Shown here: positions 25,301 to 37,300 of the stretch, piece by piece
Layout of the letters: the number at the start of each line of letters is the position of its first letter
How positions within the stretch are numbered: the first letter of the stretch is position 1
From: Phlebotomus papatasi
Lineage: Eukaryota; Arthropoda; Insecta; Diptera; Psychodidae
NCBI RefSeq assembly: GCF_024763615.1
Contig: NC_077224.1
Location: forward strand, 82,966,712-83,030,711
Length of the DNA: 64,000 nucleotides
Reading direction: 5' to 3'
Notes under the pieces: model-generated
Told to the model about the DNA's origin: nothing
The model's input: the letters and a program-made list of their open reading frames with translations, nothing else
The model's database searches: none
Translations under genes and position numbers: made by a program

Positions 25301-28300
25301 CCTCATTGTCTTTCAAAGACATGAGTTTCTCTCCCAAAGTATATTCTTAAATATAAAAATCGCACTTAAGCGAATATCCTGGAATTTACGCCCCAAGACT
25401 GATGTTTGGGTATGTGAGTTATCCAAACCGATAAACCGATATTGGAATTATAATTCAGACACATTAATACATATGCCTGGGGTAACTAGGCTGGCTTGAA
25501 AAAATAAATATTTGTGGCACAGCTCTCAGGTGTTCTTGATAAGATACGAAAGTTCTTCTTCCACGACATTAAGATCGAATTCTGTTCAGAAGTGATTCAA
25601 TGACATTCGAAACATTATCCGATCTTATTGTTACAAAAAAAAACTTTTTATCTCATCAAGAACACTTGAGAGCAGTACCAAAAATATTTTTTAGCCATCC
25701 TAGAGTGTAATTGATGCGAAACGGGCTCTTTTATTAATTCTGACTAGTCGATATCCTTTATTCTACCGTTTGATGATCGAAATGTTGGGAAAAATCATTT
25801 ATTTCCTAAAATCCTTCTCCTTTCTACATCCCTCATTATCCTCATCCCTTTTCTTGATCCAAATTCCTCTCTCCGTTCCCGGTTATTCCGTACTTCCTTT
25901 GGTCTTTCTGTTGTGGGCAGGGACTATGTCCCATACTCCAATGTGCCCTGCGGAGAGGGTATTTTAACGATGGTTGAAGTGGGAAAATCAAAGAAACGGA
26001 TTGTAGAGCGATATGTTGCCCGGGAATCCAACTGTGCTGATTTCGTGGTGACTCCTAGTAGTGGAACTCCGATGCTACTTTCTCGATAGCCGGTGGTAAA
26101 AGAGGAAGAACTTGGAGGTCCTCCACTGTCCAGAACAGTTAATTCGATAGTTTCAAAGACAGACGCTGTCATCTGTCACTCCTTGAAGCTCGACTTACTG
26201 ATTGAGATATAATTCTCAAAAGCAGCGCCTTTTGCTGATCTGTAACAACTATTATCTAACCTCTGTAGTGTCTCTTGGAAACTGTATCTGCCGTCTCTTG
26301 GCTGATCCTGGTAGTATTTCTTCCAGTATATTTTTCTGGCTTATGCATTTGCGCGATCTCATGACATGTATCTTATTGGATAATTAGGGACACGATTTTT
26401 AGCTATTTGTTCTAACTGAGTGAAAGCGAATAATTCTATTAATTAAGGACACATTGGCCTATAGATTTCCTCTAAGTTTCCAAGTCTGGGATTTCCCTTA
26501 ACATTGTCGTCAGAAGTGGGATCTGACCACTCTGCCGGAATAGCAGCCAAAGAAAGTATTTTCATAAAGAGTTCAAGGAGCAATCGTGTTGAGAGTTTTT
26601 CTTTCTGGTTTCGAAAGTGGGAACAAAAGGCTAATAAGCTAGGAAGAAGTTGTCTAACAGGTGCACGTCGCAAGGTCGAATTGAACCACAAAAATTCTGT
26701 GTCAAACCGTCCAAATGGTGTCGTCATCCCAGAAAGTGATTTATGAATATGAAGTCCAAGTGTATGTAATTGTCCAAGTGATTTCCCAAAAACCTGATAA
26801 GAACTTCCCCATACCTACCCATACTTGAGGAAGGAGACAACTAATCTCCGAAACGTCGTAGGAGGCAATAAACAAACATGTTGTTCACATGAAGTATAGG
26901 GGTTAATGCAAATTTCGCCAAAGCATGGCGCTAACCCTGTAAATGGTATTGATTGATTTAAATGAGATTATCTTATCATTACTGGGAAACTATTCATGGT
27001 AAAGAAAATTAGCTACTCCAAGAACAAATCAAAAGTGTCCTGGCTTACTAAAATCTATCTTGGATGCTAATATAGAATAGAATGTGATTTGATTATAAAA
27101 CTTAAATATTTAAAATGGTATTGATTGTCAATTGAAAAAATCAATAAGATAATAATTACACAAGAGATAATAAATTTGGTTAAATGAGTCACACTACGTA
27201 AACATAACCCATCACCAGTGGTCAGTCGGGTTGGAATAAGTTCCAAAGAGAGGCGCGAATGAGAAAACAAAAGATGGTGGAAAAGAGATAAATATAAAAT
27301 GACAATTAATTCGTTTTTTTTTCCTCCATCCACATGTTTATTTCTTTCTAACTCACTTTAGTGTTGCTTTTAGTGCTATATTGTATTTCTTCTAGCTTCT
27401 CATGATTAGTTTGCTTTTGACGTATGGAACACAGTTCATTTCTGGAAAGCATACACTGTTGGTCGTACTTTCTTCTAATTACACTTCACCTCAAGTCTCA
27501 ATATTACTTTCTTTATTCATTAAGAAAAAAAAAGAACTAACAACTTTCCAAGAATTTGTGTGTGGTTTTTGTGCAATAAAATGCGGCTTACAAGAAGGGC
27601 CTAACATAGCAATTAAGATCAACTAATAAGTGCATGAGGGTTGAGTAAGAGGAAATTTCGTAAAGTATTGCGTTTGTCTGTGATACAATCCAATTGGCAG
27701 TAATATGTGAGAAATGTCATGACGTGGATTTTCTTACTTTTTTGCCTCATTTGTCGCCTTTGAAGAAAAAGCCATAATATTTATGATTTTCCAACTAAAA
27801 GTCATCATGAAGAAGGAAATGAGTTTTTCAGGTAGAATTTATGTTTATTTTCTTAATTTTCTTTTGTTTTTGTGATAAATTTCACGTGAGAGATAGTGGA
27901 AAAATTTGTTATATATTTGGAATTATGTCAGCTGGGGCCTTTGGCAGTGAAATGCGTCCTTGAGGAAATTGATCGATAACGGAATGGGAGAGTGACTTTC
28001 GCTATTTCATTACAAGGAAAAATAGTTCATGGATTTAAAACATAATTTTGTAAATTTTTTTTAAGTATTTTTTTTAATAGTCGCCTTGGCATTTTTTACC
28101 GTGAAAAAGAGTTTTTTCAATTGTACAAATAAACCTCCTTAAAGTCATATAACCAATTTGATATAGTCAATTTACAGTGCTTAATAATTTGGGTCAATAT
28201 GCATGTCACTTTAAACAATTAACGTGACTAACGTCGCATGATGTTTGTGATAGATATTTTCACATGTTCATGATCTGTACAGAAAATACTCACTTTTTTT

Positions 28301-31300
28301 TTTGTAATTTTTCTCATGTGTTGTTTTTTTTTCGTCCAAATTTCAATCATTTTTTTTATATTCTTTTCTCTGTTTTTCCATATCATTTCTGCACATCACA
28401 TCATCATAGGACGATAAGAGCTTGGACATTATGGGACAGTATAAACCAGAAATTTTCTGCTAAGAATCCAGAGTTACAAAAAAAATACACAAAAAAAACG
28501 CGCGATTTACAAAATCATTTTTTAATTTACAAAAAAAACCAATCATCTTACGTGTTATTAGTTAAGGGTAAAGAATTTTAGAAAGAAAAACAAATCACGA
28601 GCTTACGGAGAAGGAGTTCTATCTTCACGGTTACAACAAACCATCTTATAAAAAAAAAAACTAGCGAGAATGAGTGCTAAGGAGCAGGTAAATAGTAGTA
28701 GAAACTTTAGGGGGATTCTTATGAAGATTTCTGTACTGCTTTGCTTTTGATCTTGCATCCTTTCCAAAGCTATTATTGGTTGAATTTATTAAAATGTCGC
28801 AAAATTATGTCTTTGGTTAATATTGAATATCTCAGTTTTCAGGTAAGCTAAGGTCACTAAAACTAGTGACTAGACTACTCGTCAAGCTAGACTTAGCTAG
28901 AAGAATGAGATCACTAAGCTAAGGTTATAGAACAAGATCGAAAAGCTAAGCTGAGCTAGAAGAATAAGATTGTTAAATTTAGCTAAGTTTAGCTAGAAGA
29001 ATAACATCGTTAAACTAAGCTTAGCTAATGCAGTAATGTCTCTAAGCTAAGCTTAGCGAGAAGAATAAGATCGCTAAGCATAGCTAAACCAAAAGAATAA
29101 ACTAAACTAAGCTTAGCTAGAACAATTATATGATTAATCCAAACTAAGCGAGAAGAATAAGATCGTTAAGCTAAGCATTGAAAAAAAGAATAATGTTGCT
29201 AAGCTAAGCTTAGCTAATAGAATAAGTTCTTGAAGCTAAGCTTAGCCAGAAGTACAATATCGTTAAGCTAATCTTATCTAGAAAAATTATATCGCTATAT
29301 CAAATTTATATAAAATAACAAAAATGCTAAGCTAAGCTTAGCGAGAAGATTAAGATCGCTAAGCTAATCTTAGGTTCAAGAATACGACAGTTAATCAATA
29401 TGCTGAGCTCAGATAAAAAATAACAAGATCGTTAAGCTAAGCTTAGCTAATAGAGTAAGATCTCTAAGCTAAGCTTAGCCAGAAGAACCATATCTCTAAG
29501 CTAAGCCTATCTAGAAGAATAATATCGCTAAGACGACTTTTGCTACAACATTAAAAAGGCTAAGGTAAGGTAAGAAAGAAGAATAAGATCCTCAAGCTAA
29601 GCTAAGTTTAGCTAGAAGAATAAGATCTGTTTTGCTAGAAGTATAAAATCGCTGGACTAAACTTAGCTAGAAGAATAAGATCGTTAAATTAAGCTTAGTT
29701 AATGCAGTAATGTCTCTAATCTAACCTTAGCTCGAAGAATAATACCGCTAAGTATAGCTAAACCAGAAGAATAAACTAAGCTAAGCTTAGCTAGAAGAAT
29801 AAGATCGCTATACTAAGCTGAGATAAAAGTATAATGCCCCTAAGCTAAGCTTAGCTAATGAAAAAGATCCCTAAGCTAACTCTATTTAGAAAAATTATAT
29901 CGCTAAATCAAGCTTAGATAAAATAACAAAAAAAATGCTAAGCTAAGCTTAGCTAAAAGAATAACATCGCTAAGCCAAGCTCTGCTTGAAGAACAAGATC
30001 GTTAAACTAAGCTTAGCTGGAAGCATTATATCAATAATCTAAGCTTAGCGAGAAGAATACGATCGTTAAGCACAATATCCTTGAGCTAACTCTATCTAGA
30101 AGAATTATATCGCTATATCAAGTGTTCAGTGAGTTTCTTAAATTTGAATTAGTAAACAAAGGCACTTGTCAAATAACATAGAATTAATATTCATAGATTC
30201 TAAGAAAAAAGCTCAAAAGAAGCTCGTTTTAATTTGTGAAAAAGGGATAAAAAAAATACAAAAGAAGTAAGTTACTTAACAGAAAGAAATTAGATGAAAT
30301 GTAAGAGATTAAATTTTTATAGGAATCCAGAAGAAAGAGAGGGAAGGGAAGGAATTAGGTGTAGGAAAAAGTTCAAGGTCCTAAAGGAGACTGTAAGTGC
30401 CTGTAGCCATAGTTTTTTGATTTTGTTTTATATTAGAAAAATTTATATTTATTCCATCAGGAAAAACTCAACCCCTCAACCCTCTTGTTCCTACTATAAT
30501 AAACTAATTGTTTTATGATAAAACCGCACCTCAAAATTATACCCCAATTGCCCCAATTGCCCTAAAACTCAAACCCCCTGGAATTCTCGAATAAATTGAA
30601 AACCCAAAAGCTATCGAAAAGTAACAAAATTTAAATCAAAGACTCTGTCACTGAAAATTAAAAATGAAAATCCCACTTTTCCACGCACATAAAGCTTAGA
30701 AAAAATAACAAAAATCCTAAGCTAAGCTTAGCCAAAAGATTAAGGTCACTAAGCTAAGTTTAGCTAGAAGAATAAGATCTGTAAGCTAAGCTTAGCAAGA
30801 AGAATCAGATCGCTAAGGTAAGCTAATATAAAAGAATAATGCCGCTAAGCTAAGTTTAGCTAATGAAATAAGATCCCTAAACTAAGCCTATCGGGGAGAA
30901 TTATATCGTTATATCAAGCTTAGATAAAATAACAAAAATACTAAGCTAAACTTAGCGAGAAGCATGAGATCGCTAAGCTAAGCTTAGCATGAAGAATAAG
31001 ATCGTTAAGCTAAGCTTAGCTAGAAGAATTACATGAATAATCTAAGCTTAGCGAGAAAAATAAGATCGTTAAGCTAAACATTGGATAAAAGAATAATGTC
31101 GTTAAGCTAAGCTATTCTAATAGAGTAAGATCTTTAAGTTGAGCTTAGCCAGAAACACAATATTCTTGAGCTTTGCCTATCTAGTAGAATTATATCGCTA
31201 TATCAAGCTGAGATAAAATAACAAAAATGCTAAGCTAAGCTTAGCGAAAAGATTAAGGTTCACTAAGCTAAGTTTAGCTGGAAGAAAAAGATGGTTAAGC

Positions 31301-34300
31301 TAAGCTTATATATAAGAATAATGTCGCTAAGCTAAGCTTAGCTTATGATCTCCATGAGAATGAGATCTCCAAACGAAGCTTGGCCAGAAGAACAATATTC
31401 CTAAGCTTAGCCTACCTAGAAGAATTATATCGCTAAATCAAGCTTAGATAAAATAACTAAAATGCTAAGTTAAGCTTAGCTAAGAGAATAAGATCATTAA
31501 GCTAAGCTTGGCTTGAAGAATTACAGGGTGGCTGAAAAAATGCAACAAACCAAAGCGCTATATTATCCTCATTTTTTGTTCAACTTTTTTGAAATAAAGA
31601 AAAATGGTAGTAAAAAAATCAAGATTTTAGAATATTATCGGTTTTGTTCAATACGATCTTATTTTGACTTAATTATGGTCTTAAGTCTGTCAGAAAATGC
31701 ATCGTAATTTGCACGAATGTCAGCCTTCTGAAAGTCCTGCTATTCACGAGGAAGGGCTGCCTTCAACTCATCGACACTTTGCTACTTTTTAGTCCTAACC
31801 TTGACCAACAAAATGCCTCTTTTAGAGAAGTCAAATGATTTTGCATTGAAGAATTGTGGACGTCGTTGGCTTCCAAAAATGAAATGCGAAACGTTTTTGT
31901 TAGCCAAATCTTGTTCGTAGCGTGATTTCTGCGACGTTGTCGAGTCTTGATCGAACTTCCATTACTTCTTACTAAAATTTTTGTTTGTCCAGGACTCCAA
32001 CACTCCTTCCAAGACAATTTCCAGAAACACATTGGCATTCGTTTTGACAGTATAACCTAAAAACCCGAGTGGAAAGCGATAATTTGTCTTCAAGGAAGTC
32101 CAGACCTTTAAATGAGGTGGTCCTTGACTTCCGGTGGTCATTCTAACGTCTAAATTATCGTATGATCTTTCCTTCAGATAGACACAAACATTTTGTTTGC
32201 ACATCAATTGCTGAATTGAAAATTTTTCTTATTAGAAAAAATGACATTCTGGAAATGACCATTAACGTGCAAGAGAATTTACTCTTTCATCAATCGAGCA
32301 TAACTTTTTTCTGAGGATCTATGAAATCTCGTCCTTTTCAGGACTTTTAAGGCTTCATATAGAGATCCTTTACCAAAATTTATTACATGGTTATTTGCGA
32401 TCTATGCGTCTCTGAGATCGTTTGTTTGCAGATGTGACGCAGATTTTGTTCAATTTGCTTCTTCACTTTAAGAACGATGACTAGCGATGAAGCAATTTTT
32501 TTAGACCCCCCAAAGCATTTTAAAATGCTACATAGTATCACTGTATCAAGTTATGTTTCGAAAAACGGAAAGTTTAATTACAATCAGGGTTTTAAAGAGC
32601 CCTAACGATAGCTGCTTCCGCATTTCCTGCAAAATATAACGACATTAAATTGTCACGTTTGAGTTCCATTACGGTTTAAAAAAGTTTTACAAAATATTAT
32701 CGAAAATGCTTTTGTAGGCTTTTAACCGATAAAATGAACTACCACTTTGCAAAATATGAAACCGCTGTCACCAGCGGTTTGACAGCTATGCGCTCTAAAA
32801 ATTGTTGCATTTTTTTTTCAGCCACCCTGTATATCACTAATGTAAGCTTAGCTAGAAGAATAAGATCATTAAGGTAAGCTTAGCTAATACATTAAGATCT
32901 CTAAGCTAAGCTTGGCTAGAGCATGGCTTGGATAAGAGAATAATCTCCAAGACAGACAGATTAATAGCTAGTCCTATATGCCTCTCAATTTCCTGAAAAA
33001 AAGACAGGGGCCAAATTTATTAAGAAAATAGTACGAAGGTATCGTAAAGCCCTGTAAATCTGATGTACTTATCAGTTTTAGCATTTCGCAAGACCTTTCA
33101 TTTGCGCCATTGATCGTGAAAATCGGTTATTTACATCCTAAGCTATGGTCATTTTAAGATATTTTCTTAGAGAATTTGATACTTGAAAAAAAATCTGAGA
33201 TATTCTTCATCAGACTTAAGGTTAATTTTGCGACATTTAAAACAGCCAACGTCAAAGATTCTGGGTTAGTTTGTGCAGAAGAGTAATTAGAGGTGCATTA
33301 TTGCAGCTCTCTCGGGGAGTTCTTCGTCGTGAGCCCTGCTTCAAGTGCCAGCTGCCGGTCTTTCTCGCCGAGAGATTGACCATCGATGGTCGGGTGTATC
33401 ACAGAACGTGCCTAAAATGTGCCCGTTGTGGGCATCAATTGACACCAGGGAGTTTCTATGAGACAGAAGTTGATGCAGAATTTTGCTGTGAGGTATGTCC
33501 AGATGAAGAGGCATCTCACAGGTATGCCAATAAGGATGAAGACGGAAGTAGTGCCTTTGTGGTTGAGCCGATGACAGAATCGCTAGCCATTGAGAAGCAA
33601 AATAGTTTGTTGAAGAAATCTCTGAGTGATGAGGAGAAACGTGAGAGTCTGGAGAAGCTTAAGGGGAAGGATCAAAAGTCCATGTTGGACTTTATTGTTA
33701 CACAATTTGATGGGAAGAAAGATGATGATGAGATGGATGAGGAGGAGGAGGAGGAGGTAGTATCAGCTGAAAAGACTGAAACAGATCCAATGGATTCTCA
33801 TGTTGTTGCAAGTGACATAATTAGCGAAGATGATTTGAAGCAGAGTGAAGAAGAAAATGTGAAGATAGAAGAAGACTCCCAAATTGATAAAACTCACAAA
33901 AGTCCCAATTCTGAGGGGACTGATGATGCATTGCGAACAAATGACTCAAATGAGGTCAACAATGACACAAGTGTAGATGAGAAATTGAGTAAATTAGTTT
34001 TAGATGATAGGGAGCCAGTGCCTTGTGAAGAAGCATCGTCAGATATTTCATGTGTTACCAAAGATGAGGACGAAATTGAGGATAAACAGAGAGTTTCTGA
34101 CGCAATTCCAGCAGAAGGTCCAGCTCCAATTCCACCAAATGTGCCAGCTTGCAAATCATTGATAAAAGTGCCTGTTGTAGAAAATAAGTCAGTTAGTAGT
34201 AGTGTTGATGACGCACCTAAAGATAGTGCTAAGACAGCGGAATCAAGTGCACAGCCTAGAACCAGTGAAGTTGTCCCAGAGTGTCAGTCAGAGCCAAAAG

Positions 34301-37300
34301 CACTCACCCTAAAAACCTATCCGAATGAATTGAATCCCTTCGGCTCTGATGACGATGATGAAGAAATTGTTGATGATGCCAAGAAAATGGAGGAAAAAGC
34401 ACAAAAACTCAATCCATTTGACAGTGAAGATGAAGTTAAAGAGGAGAAAGTCAAGCCGGGAAATCCCTTTGAAGACGATGCTGAAGAAGAAGAAGCCACA
34501 ACTGTCAGTCAACCGAGTTCTGTTAAGCCATCTCCCAGAAGGACACCAGTTCCAACTCCAAGGAAAACGTAAGTTTGTTTATTTGAAAATTCATTTACCA
34601 CATCAGTCTCACAAAGCAAAAATTAAGAAAAATATCAAGAATTCAAAGTGCAGAGCCTACAAATCCCATTGACAAAGCAAGAAAATTCTAGATTGGACCA
34701 CAGAGGAAGGCATGGAGTTTGAGCCGAAAGCCTTGGGAAAAATCGTCTCTTTCTAAGCTACCCAATCCCCCGACGCTCACTGGTTCTTTATTATTTATCA
34801 CAACGTTCTAGGCTTAGAATCTAGGGTTCTAATATTCTTCTTTCCCCAAGAGAAAAAAAGTCAAAGATCAATTTCTTATTTCTCGTTTCGTCCGCGTGGT
34901 GGCTGAAATCTTCCTTTCGAAGTGTCACGTCACGTGTCAAAATATATTTTTAATTTGAAAATTCGATAATTCTGTTTGAATTTTTCGACCATCAACGACA
35001 TTTTGTGCACTTATAAAAAAATGTTCCCAGCGTTTCGTACGAAATTTAAAAAAATGTCATTCACTCCAAGGGAGAAAAGTCGTTTTCTTATACCCGGTGA
35101 ATTCTTTACGAAGCCATTAATGCAAAACCTGGCTGATCCTAGAGAATACTCAGCTCGAAAAATTTGGCGGTAAAGGATCAGCCAAAACTATCATACACTG
35201 AGGATTTAGGATCAAGGATTAGCATTTTCAGCGTAAATTTCTATTACAGTAGAGTCTCCTAAATTAGAACGCTCGGGGGGTATTTTTGACATTTCTCATC
35301 TCCCAAATTCGAACGATTTTTTCAAAACTAACGAAATTTGTGTGAGATTAAATTGTACTTTAAATCAAATTCCCGTACTTTCTCGCAAGTCTTAGTGGTA
35401 ACATACTTCCTTTTCATTTTACACGACCATAATGTATGTAAACATTCAGGAAGAAGCACATAAATATGATTTTCATTCACCAAGAATACGAACTTTCTAA
35501 CCTAACCTCACAATTGACATTTCGAATCCAAACGGCGTTCGAATTTGAGAGATTCAGATTTCAGAGACTCTACTGTAAATGTGTACACATTGATTGCTGA
35601 AAGACGTCTTAAGAGCAATATCAATGGATTTTTCGTACAGAAAGGAGCACTCTGACCTTCCTTTTACTCCAATCCTAAGGGTCTTACAGACCTGAAGATT
35701 AGCCGAGAGACAGTTTAGCGTAATTATATTCGAAATAATAATTAAAACTACATTTCCATAATTTTCCACTAAGTCGCCTCTCGGTTTAAGTCGTAAGTGT
35801 GTCAAGTACGTAATGCATTTTAAGATTTTGCAACATTGCGTACCATTACTTTCTCTCTCTCTCTTCTTTTTATGTTTTGGCTGTCAGACTCAATCAGGTC
35901 CATATAGCCATTTCTCTCACTCTTATTTAGATACGAGTTCCATCTGTTTTTCTTTTTTTTCCATATGTTTGTTCCTCTCATCTCTCCTTATCATTTTTCT
36001 TTTTGCTCCATCACAAATCCTTTTTTGCTCCCTTATCTTTTATCTTGATATTTTTGCGTTCAGTTTGTAGCTTTCAAGGACGGTGAAAAACTGTTTTCCA
36101 ATTATTCACCGGACGCGCTTCGATCAAGGATCGAACCGAGGGCCTCTGCGTCACAAAGCCAACACTTTGCCTATTGAGCTACCGAGACTCCTACCATTAC
36201 TTTCCATGTTTTTTTTTCACCCAATTGACATTTCGAAAAACACCCAAAAACACCCAAAGTGAAGCTTTTTATTTTCAGCACTGGCGCTGATGTCGCCTGA
36301 TCCCCGTAATTTCACTAGACCTCATGAATTTAGATGATCAGCCTGATCCTCCAAACTTCTGGCTGATCCCTAAGCTGATCTCTGTGTCTATTTTGTGTTT
36401 TAGGCCTTTGACAGACTTGAGGATTAGCCGAATGACGGCTTAGTGTAATTATTCGAAATAATGGTTAAACCACATTTTCATTATTTTCCACTAATAAGTC
36501 AACTCTCGGCTTAAGTCCCAAGTGTGTCAAGGATATTACGTGCTATCTCTAAGTAAAATTCCCATTTTTGAGGGAAACATTTCACATAGATTTCCACGAG
36601 TAATCTGGGTAATATTTCTGGAATACTGTGAGATCTTTTCCAATGATATTGCCGGGGTAGGTAATTGAATTCTTCCCACTTTTCCTAAGAAATTTCCTAC
36701 ACCGAGAAAAATTTGGATGGTATTTTCTACAAATCGTGTCTTTAAATTCTACTGCCTCAAAAGATAGTAGAAAATACCATCCTCCATAGATACTTTCCTT
36801 TAGAATCTACCATCTTGACATTTTAAAATTTACTATCCTATGGATAGTAAATTCTAACAGTCCTCGAGATTATCTCGAGATTATCTCGAAAAGACTACCG
36901 GAAGATAGGGGAATTTATCCTAGGGACATTCCCAGGAGAGGTTGATGACTTTCTTCCAGATTTTCTGGAGAAATTTTCTATAGATTTCACTGAAAAATCT
37001 TGGTAAAATTCGTGGAAAACTGGGGGATTTGTTCCACGGATATACTCGGGAAAACTTGATGAATTATTCTCACATTCATTTTAAAATTTTCTCGAGAAAT
37101 TTGATTAAAATTTAGAAAAAAAAATAGGGAAGTTTCCCTATAAAATCTTAAGGAAAGCCCTCTGAATCGTACCCAGATTCCTGTAGAAACTATCCTTAGA
37201 TTTCTCTGGGAATTTCAAGGGAAAAATTATTCTATTTTTTATAATTTTTTTACTTGTTTTTTTTTTCTTATTTTATTTTCTTACAAATCTTTTATTGTAT

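Larger units (their letters stand above)
23006..33306 (+). other. Intron 3 of the MICAL-like gene (10.3 kb)
   Basis: GTAAGT donor at 23006 and TTATTGCAG acceptor ending at 33306. Contents are a T/A-rich first part (23.1-24.4 kb), LINE and Penelope-like debris (24.8-26.9 kb), a quieter stretch (26.9-28.8 kb), and a minisatellite with a mariner inside it (28.8-32.9 kb). Confidence 0.82.

Noticed and set aside
26443..26727. A 94-codon minus-strand frame as a gene
   Set aside because: Overlaps the plus-strand frame that better fits a retroelement remnant; no motif of its own.
28835..31520. Regularly spaced repeats that could suggest a CRISPR-like array
   Set aside because: The unit is contiguous 32-bp tandem sequence without unique spacers, in an animal intron: a minisatellite.
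33276..33278. Alternative CAG acceptor for the LIM exon
   Set aside because: Its phase does not fit exon 3; the CAG ending at 33306 does.
33894..34499. Minus-strand open frames across the large MICAL-like exon
   Set aside because: Ser/Leu-rich shadows of the acidic, low-complexity sense frame.
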